In this document: piece by piece, positions 1-4,920 of the stretch
Position numbering within the stretch: position 1 is the first letter of the stretch
Layout: each line of letters begins with the position of its first letter
Made by a program: the position numbers and the translations under genes
The notes under the pieces: model-generated
Database searches by the model: none
What the model was told of the DNA's origin: nothing
What the model saw: the letters and a program-made list of their open reading frames with translations, nothing else
Source: JBBTWV01 sp038062615
Lineage (GTDB): Bacteria > Patescibacteriota > Gracilibacteria > UBA1369 > UM-FILTER-53-11
Direction: 5' to 3'
NCBI GenBank assembly: GCA_038062615.1
Contig: JBBTWV010000010.1
Location: 1 to 10,975, forward strand
Length of the DNA stretch: 10,975 bases

Positions 1-299
1 TTGGTCTCGTCATAAATAAGCGTGCCCAGCGGCACAGGTAGGATGAGCTCAGGCGCGTCTTTGCCACCCATATTTTTGCCGAGCCCCTGCTGGCCCGGCT
101 CCGCACGGAAAATCTTATGCGTATTGAATTCGGCTAAGGTATTGATGTTCTCATTGGCCTGAACCCAGATGCCGCCACCTTTGCCGCCATCGCCGCCGTT
201 AGGGCCGCCACGGGGCACAAACTTTTCTCGGCGAAAGCCAATACAGCCGTTTCCGCCTCGGCCCGCAATAAATTCCACTTTTACTTCGTCGCAAAACAT
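1..299 (-). CDS. obg: Obg/CgtA GTPase, N-terminal part (runs off left edge)
   Basis: Obg is an essential GTPase of large-ribosomal-subunit assembly. Translating the reverse strand from the ATG at 299 gives 99 residues of the glycine-rich Obg fold, the N-terminal domain of the family. Visible hallmarks are the opening FCDEVKVEF, GRGGNG at residues 13-18, FRREKFVPRGG at 22-32 and the run of Gly-Gly pairs at 35-43 (GGDGGKGGG). A second glycine-rich stretch follows (GQQGLGKNMGG), then LPVPLGT and IYDET near the edge. The GTPase domain and any C-terminal extension lie outside the window. The start codon is set by the family's usual first residues. No Shine-Dalgarno sequence precedes it. A TATAAT on the minus strand (313 to 308) ends only 8 nt before the ATG, so the transcript may be leaderless. 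The gene diverges from the membrane-protein gene at 305/320. Confidence 0.96.
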   Translation of the reverse strand, partial: MFCDEVKVEFIAGRGGNGCIGFRREKFVPRGGPNGGDGGKGGGIWVQANENINTLAEFNTHKIFRAEPGQQGLGKNMGGKDAPELILPVPLGTLIYDET

Positions 300-316
300 A
301 TAATATGATTATACAC
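299..316. promoter_or_regulatory. Interlocked divergent -10 elements between obg and the membrane-protein gene
   Basis: The core ATTATAC at 308-314 reads as TATAAT on the minus strand (313 to 308, toward obg) and as TATACA on the plus strand (310-315, toward the ATG at 320), so the two hexamers share four bases. A second plus-strand TATAAT lies at 299-304 and includes the last base of the obg start-codon complement. Convincing -35 boxes are not visible at standard spacing on either strand. Either start site would leave little or no leader. The same geometry recurs at 4907-4914. Confidence 0.5.
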
Positions 317-868
317 ATAATGTTTGATTTTATTTTCTTTGTTGGGCTTATTGGGTCTTTGACCCTTGTCCTTGGCGCGGCCTGGCCGGAGCCAAAAACC
401 GTAAAACATCCCACGCAGTCTATCAAAAACTGGCTTTTTGCGGTGGGCGGTTTACTTATGCTTCTCTATGCCGTTTTGGGCTACCGCACTGGCGGGCCGA
501 TTTTCTTTGTTTTTCTGGAAATATTCATTGTTATCTCCAGTTTTCTTATGATGCTGAATACGGATGATCGCATAGATGCCGTCATTATGACGCTTGGCGG
601 GCTGGTGTTTGTGGTTTGGTCGCTCTATTTATTTGAAGGATATTCCACGCTCCTCTTTATTTTGGGCTTAACGATTATTGGGTTCGGGTACGCTTCTACT
701 ATGGGAACGTTACGGCGAGGCTTAGCGCTTACGCTTGGAAGCATCTTTATTGCGCTCTTTAGTTACATGGAAGCCAGCTGGGTTTTCTTTTGGCTGAACG
801 TCTTTTTTGCTTTGTTCTCGGCGTATTATCTCTTTCCGCACATTAAGGGACGTAAACTTGGTGGATGA
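305..868 (+). CDS. Polytopic membrane protein of unknown function (about seven helices)
   Basis: I do not recognise a family. The 187-residue product is almost entirely hydrophobic, with about seven likely transmembrane segments near residues 7-26, 43-60, 65-84, 91-110, 114-131, 138-154 and 157-176. Connecting loops are very short and there is no signal peptide or soluble domain. The longest polar stretch is residues 28-41 (PEPKTVKHPTQS and neighbours). The tail ends in a basic KGRK motif, which suggests a cytoplasmic C-terminus. No catalytic motif is visible. The ATG at 305 directly abuts a TATAAT, so the in-frame ATG at 320 (182 residues, starting MFDF) is the likelier start if transcription begins near 311-321. 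The 3' end overlaps the convergent gene 843-1529 by 26 bp. The reading frame is real: it is long, uniformly hydrophobic and sits head-to-head with obg. Confidence 0.8.
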   Translation: MIIHIMFDFIFFVGLIGSLTLVLGAAWPEPKTVKHPTQSIKNWLFAVGGLLMLLYAVLGYRTGGPIFFVFLEIFIVISSFLMMLNTDDRIDAVIMTLGGLVFVVWSLYLFEGYSTLLFILGLTIIGFGYASTMGTLRRGLALTLGSIFIALFSYMEASWVFFWLNVFFALFSAYYLFPHIKGRKLGG

Positions 869-1529
869 AAAGTACTTTTCCATTCTTGAGAATAAGCTGA
901 AAAGGCAGATGGTAAGGTGGCGGCGCTCCCTCATCTTCATGGACATAAAACTTTTGCCCATATTTATTGCTTCCCATAAATTCTTGCGGTGAGAGTGTAT
1001 TTAAATCCGGAATATTTCCAAATTCTTCAAAAAGACGAATCTTTACATTGGGAGAAAGTTTAAATGTTCGGATCTTTGGATTCTCATTGATAATTTCGTA
1101 TCCATTGTTATTACACTTCGGTTTTGTTTTTGGAACTTCGTGTATGCCATCATCCCAAACACAGTCATCTGGATCCGAAATCCACTGAACGTAGTCCGCA
1201 TCAATATAAATCTCTCCTGATTTTTCATAGACGTTGGTGATGTGCGTGAGTTGATGTTCATCTCCAGCTTTATATTCGTCCTCTGCGAGCTTATTTACTT
1301 GGAGTTCGTGGGCTTCCGTTGGCGAACATTCCTGTGTATAAGAACCCGGCGGTAAGCCCAAGGTTTCGCAGTTATAACCATTACTCGTGGTAGTTCCTTG
1401 AGTTACTACCGCGTCATCCGTATGTTTGGGAGTGGACCATTTTTTTTGCTGAACATAGTAAAATCCTCCCCCAGCGATTAGCAGAATAAGAACAGTAATG
1501 GTGACGGTGACTGAAAATCTTTTGGACAT
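843..1529 (-). CDS. Membrane-anchored extracytoplasmic protein, unknown function
   Basis: The 228-residue product has one N-terminal transmembrane segment (about residues 8-27, preceded by K3 R4 and followed by QQKK), so it should be anchored with its bulk outside the membrane. There is no lipobox cysteine. A polar Thr/Ser-rich linker follows (32-50), then a globular domain. Four cysteines (54, 68, 123, 139) could form two disulfides. The segment IYIDADYVQWISD (107-119), then EIINENPKIRTFKLSPNV (145-162) and the C-terminal LKNGKVLFIHQVYVP recall a small extracellular domain found in many Gram-positive proteins (pattern DYIQxLTG...NxNPkiRtf). That resemblance is from memory and uncertain. No Shine-Dalgarno sequence is seen. 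A minus-strand TATAAA (1544 to 1539) ends 9 nt before the ATG. The gene lies downstream of tRNA-Leu on the same strand and overlaps its convergent neighbour by 26 bp. Confidence 0.82.
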   Translation of the reverse strand: MSKRFSVTVTITVLILLIAGGGFYYVQQKKWSTPKHTDDAVVTQGTTTSNGYNCETLGLPPGSYTQECSPTEAHELQVNKLAEDEYKAGDEHQLTHITNVYEKSGEIYIDADYVQWISDPDDCVWDDGIHEVPKTKPKCNNNGYEIINENPKIRTFKLSPNVKIRLFEEFGNIPDLNTLSPQEFMGSNKYGQKFYVHEDEGAPPPYHLPFQLILKNGKVLFIHQVYVP

Positions 1530-1538
1530 AACGCTTTT

Positions 1539-1544
1539 TTTATA
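1539..1544 (-). promoter_or_regulatory. Candidate -10 element for the anchored-protein gene
   Basis: The minus strand reads TATAAA from 1544 to 1539, nine bases before the ATG at 1529, which predicts a leaderless or near-leaderless transcript. At 17-bp spacing the -35 position (1567 to 1562) reads CTGAGA, matching TTGACA at four of six bases. It overlaps the foot of a hairpin at 1563-1615. Confidence 0.4.
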
Positions 1545-1615
1545 GGAAAGCTACGTTCGTCTCTCAGGAAAAGCCTTTCGCTTTCATGCCTGTGAGCGCT
1601 CAATGCTTTCCTGAG
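1544..1615 (-). other. Three-segment inverted-repeat element downstream of tRNA-Leu
   Basis: On the minus strand CTCAGGAAAGC (1615 to 1605) can pair with GCTTTTCCTGAG (1574 to 1563), leaving one bulged base in an 11-bp stem. Alternatively, its AGGAAAGC part (1612 to 1605) can pair perfectly with GCTTTCCT (1551 to 1544). The two pairings exclude each other. The intervening loop contains the palindrome GAGCGCTC (1594-1601). No U-tract follows, so it is not a standard intrinsic terminator. It may be a processing or read-through-limiting structure after the tRNA. Confidence 0.4.
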
Positions 1616-1630
1616 GACTCACTTGCTTTC

Positions 1631-1714
1631 TGGTGCCCAGGGAGGGACTTGAACCCTCACGCCTTGCGGCATACGATTTTGAGTCGTACGTGTCTGCCAT
1701 TCCACCACCTGGGC
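1631..1714 (-). tRNA. tRNA-Leu (anticodon CAA)
   Basis: The reverse strand folds as a class II tRNA of 84 nt including an encoded CCA. The acceptor stem is GCCCAGG/CCTGGGC with discriminator A, and the D stem is GTG/CAC. The anticodon stem is TACGA/TCGTA with loop CTCAAAA, which gives anticodon CAA at 1681-1679 (reads UUG). The long variable arm is GCC-GCAA-GGC, and the T arm is GAGGG-TTCAAGT-CCCTC. The long variable arm, anticodon and discriminator A agree on leucine. It lies 32 bp after the stop of the cysteine-lattice gene on the same strand and may be co-transcribed with uvrC, or use a weak TAATAT (1739 to 1734). A small palindrome, AGCTTC-A-GAAGCT (1716-1728), lies just before its 5' end. 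Confidence 0.97.
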
Positions 1715-1746
1715 CAGCTTCAGAAGCTCATTGATATTAACAAATT

Positions 1747-2682
1747 TTAATCAATTTTGCCCACAACATCGGGTAGCCAGTTGACGTAGGTTTTTTTAGC
1801 TCGTAACTCATCTTTTATTTCCGCAACTTTTTTGAAGTACTCATCCTTGCTGTATTTTTGATTGAGAATTTCAAACTCGGCATGATTACGGCCAACACAT
1901 CCAAAAACATCATGCGAATTAAAACAGCGTACGCAGTATTCGGCATTTTTAGTGTTGCCGCATTCCAGGCAAAAATTACAGTTGTAAAGGTCGTAGCCCG
2001 GGGTGCATTCGTAGAGGAGTTCACCCTGCGCGGTTACTTCGGTATCATAAGAATCTTTGAGATGGTCAGTATGAAAAAGGTAACCGGAATCTTCACAATT
2101 TTCCGCGTTAAAGGCCCAATAGCAATTTTTTGAGTTCACTATGTCATCGCCTATGCAATTTTGGCAGTTAATTTGTACCGAGGCATTGTGCGGATGATTT
2201 TTTCTCAATTCCTCCACCTTTTTTTGAATAGCCTGGAAATGGCTTGGATGAGAGAAATCCCATTCGCGGAGGCAATTAAAATATTCCTCTTTTGATAAAG
2301 GCTGATTGAAAAAATAATAACTTTTCTGGCGTAATCCAACAGAACCGAAACAGTTGTTACACCCGCGGCAATCATAACAAAACTTACAGTCCGAGCTGTT
2401 GGCACAGTTCTGGCAATAATCGCAGCTGTAGCATTTTACACAAGAGATGCATTCATAGCAGAGCTCGGACTGGCTCGTAAAAAGAGTGTCGTTGCAGTCT
2501 TTGAGTTGGAATGGAAAATAGCAGTAACTGGAATCTTCTACTTTGTATCCGCCAAAGCAGAGGTAGGCATTTTTGGAAAAGGTAACCATGTGTACATACG
2601 GACAATTCGTATTATTTACCGACCGCAAATTATACGTCGGCGTTGCAAAGAGCAGTTTTTTGAATTCGGCTATGAAGTCCAT
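1747..2682 (-). CDS. Duplicated cysteine-lattice protein (CxxCxxC repeats)
   Basis: This 311-residue soluble protein has 28 cysteines. In the first half they fall at 27, 42, 54, 63, then every third residue from 75 to 93 and from 99 to 111, all in one three-residue register. In the second half those at 187, 196, 226, 235, 238, 241, 250, 253 and 262 share another single register. The halves are an ungapped duplication offset by 148 residues: FSKNAY 35-40 matches NSKNCY 183-188, LKD 60-62 matches LKD 208-210, and FGSVGLR.../LSKEEY 112-134 matches FGCVGRN.../YSKDEY 260-282. There is no signal peptide or membrane segment. Similar proteins are frequent in CPR genomes, sometimes mislabelled as CaiB/BaiF. 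The function is unknown; metal binding or a cysteine-laddered solenoid is possible. The start (ATG 2682) lies 8 bp after the uvrC stop with no Shine-Dalgarno sequence, which implies co-transcription and perhaps translational coupling with uvrC. Confidence 0.88.
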   Translation of the reverse strand: MDFIAEFKKLLFATPTYNLRSVNNTNCPYVHMVTFSKNAYLCFGGYKVEDSSYCYFPFQLKDCNDTLFTSQSELCYECISCVKCYSCDYCQNCANSSDCKFCYDCRGCNNCFGSVGLRQKSYYFFNQPLSKEEYFNCLREWDFSHPSHFQAIQKKVEELRKNHPHNASVQINCQNCIGDDIVNSKNCYWAFNAENCEDSGYLFHTDHLKDSYDTEVTAQGELLYECTPGYDLYNCNFCLECGNTKNAEYCVRCFNSHDVFGCVGRNHAEFEILNQKYSKDEYFKKVAEIKDELRAKKTYVNWLPDVVGKID

Positions 2683-2690
2683 AGAATGCG

Positions 2691-4895
2691 TTAAGACTCA
2701 AGAAGCGCTTTGCGATGCAGGCTGCGCTGAAAGGTTATGGCAAAGCGGTGGGACTCGTCGCGGATGCGTTGGAGGAGTTTGAGAGCCTCGTCCCCTTCCT
2801 CTAAAAGCAACGGGGCTTTTTCGCCGGGAATATAAATTTCTTCCAGACGTTTGGCGAGGGAGATGACGGGAATGTCGAGCTGAAGGCGTTTGAGCACCAT
2901 TATCACGATGCCAAGCTGGCCCTTGCCTCCGTCAATTACCAGTAAGTCTGGTTTTGCGCTAAACGAAGGGTCTGCCTTTTTCTTTTTGATTTTGTAATAG
3001 GCTAAAACTTCGTATTTTTTATTATCAATTTTTCCCCACTCTTCATGGCGTTTTTTAAAAGAAGCTGGGACTTCTCGAATCGGCGTGAAGCCGAACTCCG
3101 CATAGTGATCGGTTAATTTCGGCTCAACGGAAACATAAAAACGGGCCTTGGGATTTTTTACATGCGCGATTAACAGGTTGAGAAGAATAAAACTGAGTTT
3201 ATTTCCGCGAAATTCTTTGGGAATAAAAAGCGCGGAGATTTCAAAGAGTCCTTTTTGGAACTCCACGAGCCGAACCATTCCCATTGGTATTTTTTCTTGG
3301 AATAAAATGGAGAAGTTCTTCCCGTCGGGTTGCTCTACGAGTTCCTTCCAGTTGGCTTCCTTGCACCATTTCTGGATCGTTGGAAGATATTTTTTACCCG
3401 CCTTGCGAAGAGTGAATTTTTTTGGCTTTACCAAATATTTGAGCCGTCGCATGAGCACCTCCTCCATGCTTCGGTAGTCATCCGGCTTGCCCGCCACGGT
3501 CCTCATTTTAAAATGACGATAGTCATTCGATTTTGCCCAGCCGTTTTCAAAAACCACCATGGAGCCAACCGTTTCATTGCCACCAAGATGCGAAATATCA
3601 TAGCCTTCGATGCGCTTGAGCGGTTTTTCTTTCATTCCTAAAGTCTCACCCAGGCGTGCCAAGGCCGTCTCTCCACGCTCATCCGCAAGCCATTTAATGC
3701 GATACTGCTTGGCAAATGAGACGGCATTTTTGAGCGAAAGTTCCAAAAGTTTATTTTTCTCGCCGCGCTCCGGGTTTTTTATAAAAACTTTATCTCCTCG
3801 CATGTTGGTGAGCCACTGTTCAAGCGTTTCTTTTTCTTCAATATGCTCGGGAATAAAAATTTCTTTGGGCATATAGGCCGCTTTTTCGTAATACTGAGTA
3901 ATAAACGATTCCAGTACTTCTCCCAAATCCACCATGTGGGCGTTTTGCTCTATTTCTAGCGCGTCCATCATAAAATTTTCCTGGGTCAAAAGTTTGCCCC
4001 CACGGATCATCAAAATATTAAAATAAATGCGCCCAAGCTCAGTGGTGAAGTTGATGATGTCGGTATCCTCGCGCTCCGGATCCTCTACTTTTTGCCGCTC
4101 GGTAATCGTCTCGATGGCCAAGAGTTTATCCCTGATCTTTGCGGCTTTTTCAAAGAGTTTTTGTCCTGCGGCTTCCATCATCTGGTTTTTTAGGGACATT
4201 TCGAGCTCGTTATTTTTGCCGTCTAAAAAGTCGGCTACTTGTTGAACAATTTTTTTGTACTCATTTGGCACTATAGCCCCAATACAAGGCCCCGGACACC
4301 GCTTAATAAAGTAGTCCAAACAGGGAAAGTCAATGGCTCGATTCGTGACTTCAACATCCTCTGGTTTGGGTTCTTTTTGCGCATCACTCCCCTTCCATTT
4401 AATTTCCAGCTGGCAGTGCCGAAACGGGAAAAGTTTTTTGAGAATTCGCAGTGTTTCATACACTTTTGATGATGCTAATTTTGGTCCAAAATACCTTACA
4501 TTTTTAGTTGAACGGACGGTTCGGTTGAGCAAGTCCCTTTGCCGTACCACACTAATCCTAGGAAAATCTTCACCCATGTTTATTTTGATATACACATAAC
4601 TCTTATCGTCCTTCATCAAGATGTTGTACTTGGGGCGCAACTCCTTAATAAGATTAGTCTCCAAAATAAGCGCTTCCAGCTCGGTATCCGTCTGGATCCA
4701 CTCAAGATCGGTCACCGTAGCTACAAGTTTTTTGGTTCGCGTAGAGTGAGCGTAATCTTTTTGAAAGTAGGTTTTTACGCGCTTACTGAGGTCTTTGGCC
4801 TTGCCCACGTAGATAATCTTCCCCTCCTGGTCTTTCATTTTATAGATGCCGGGGGAGGCTGGAAGTTGGCGGAGTAGGTCGGTAATGGGTTTCAT
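2691..4895 (-). CDS. uvrC: UvrC excinuclease subunit with an inserted GNAT domain
   Basis: UvrC makes both incisions in nucleotide excision repair. Domains in order across 734 residues: GIY-YIG nuclease (about 14-93: PGIY, YVGKAKDLSKRV with R39, and E79 in LETNLIK); a cysteine cluster C161, C192, C200, C204 matching the family's Fe-S ligands (PCLDYFIKRCPGPC); a UVR-type helical pair (about 213-262); and the RNase H-like 3'-side... 5'-incision domain with D433 (GYDISHL), D655 (VIDGGKGQ) and H716 (DESHRFA). Between D433 and D655 lie 222 residues where E. coli has about 67. The extra part (about 494-638) looks like a GNAT acetyltransferase. The protein stops 18 residues after H716, so the usual C-terminal (HhH)2 module is absent. 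A minus-strand TATAAT (4912 to 4907) ends 11 nt before the ATG, with no Shine-Dalgarno sequence. The cysteine-lattice gene follows after 8 bp. Confidence 0.97.
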   Translation of the reverse strand: MKPITDLLRQLPASPGIYKMKDQEGKIIYVGKAKDLSKRVKTYFQKDYAHSTRTKKLVATVTDLEWIQTDTELEALILETNLIKELRPKYNILMKDDKSYVYIKINMGEDFPRISVVRQRDLLNRTVRSTKNVRYFGPKLASSKVYETLRILKKLFPFRHCQLEIKWKGSDAQKEPKPEDVEVTNRAIDFPCLDYFIKRCPGPCIGAIVPNEYKKIVQQVADFLDGKNNELEMSLKNQMMEAAGQKLFEKAAKIRDKLLAIETITERQKVEDPEREDTDIINFTTELGRIYFNILMIRGGKLLTQENFMMDALEIEQNAHMVDLGEVLESFITQYYEKAAYMPKEIFIPEHIEEKETLEQWLTNMRGDKVFIKNPERGEKNKLLELSLKNAVSFAKQYRIKWLADERGETALARLGETLGMKEKPLKRIEGYDISHLGGNETVGSMVVFENGWAKSNDYRHFKMRTVAGKPDDYRSMEEVLMRRLKYLVKPKKFTLRKAGKKYLPTIQKWCKEANWKELVEQPDGKNFSILFQEKIPMGMVRLVEFQKGLFEISALFIPKEFRGNKLSFILLNLLIAHVKNPKARFYVSVEPKLTDHYAEFGFTPIREVPASFKKRHEEWGKIDNKKYEVLAYYKIKKKKADPSFSAKPDLLVIDGGKGQLGIVIMVLKRLQLDIPVISLAKRLEEIYIPGEKAPLLLEEGDEALKLLQRIRDESHRFAITFQRSLHRKALLES
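2982..3416 (-). other. GNAT-like domain inserted in the UvrC nuclease domain (residues ~494-638)
   Basis: The segment starts FTLRKAGKKYLPTIQKW, typical of a GNAT beta1-alpha1 opening. It continues with strands around NFSILFQ and GMVRLVEF, then the motif A strand and turn ISALFIPKEFRGNKLS (553-568) with its helix LLNLLIAHVK. Next come YVSVEP and DHYAEFGFTPI (597-605), the usual motif B beta4-alpha4 ending (Y/F..FGF), and finally a C-terminal strand YEVLAYYKI. Lys-rich linkers (LVKPKK before, KIKKKK after) flank it. The frame is continuous with UvrC on both sides. The pyrophosphate-binding loop, R-G-N-K-L-S, lacks the glycine and the final Gly/Ala of the consensus R-G-x-G-x-G/A, so acetyl-CoA binding may be weak or lost. 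Identification is by motif reading only. Confidence 0.82.
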
Positions 4896-4906
4896 AAGGC
4901 AATTGA

Positions 4907-4914
4907 ATTATACT
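4907..4914. promoter_or_regulatory. Interlocked divergent -10 elements between uvrC and the nucleotidyltransferase-like gene
   Basis: ATTATAC at 4907-4913 reads TATAAT on the minus strand (4912 to 4907, toward uvrC, 11 nt before its ATG) and TATACT on the plus strand (4909-4914, toward the ATG at 4921, 6 nt before it). The hexamers share four bases, the same overlap as at 308-315. The whole gap between the two start codons is only 25 bp, so both promoters must lie here unless they start inside the opposite gene. Confidence 0.55.
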
Positions 4915-4920
4915 CGAACC

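Noticed and set aside
199..426. 75-codon minus-strand frame across the obg start
   Set aside because: It overlaps obg in another frame and the divergent promoter. The obg frame ending at the ATG at 299 has clear family motifs.
1563..1615. Intrinsic transcription terminator after tRNA-Leu
   Set aside because: The stem is strong but the loop is about 30 nt and no T-run follows on the minus strand, so it is listed only as a structured element.
1747..2682. CaiB/BaiF CoA-transferase, ferredoxin or metallothionein
   Set aside because: There is no CoA-transferase motif, no spaced CxxCxxCxxxCP ferredoxin motif with proline, and the protein is far too long and aromatic-rich for a metallothionein.
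4846..4920. Upstream in-frame start for the nucleotidyltransferase-like gene
   Set aside because: It would begin inside uvrC and before the TATACT at 4909-4914. The added residues look like no conserved extension, whereas ATG 4921 fits both the promoter and the family N-terminus.
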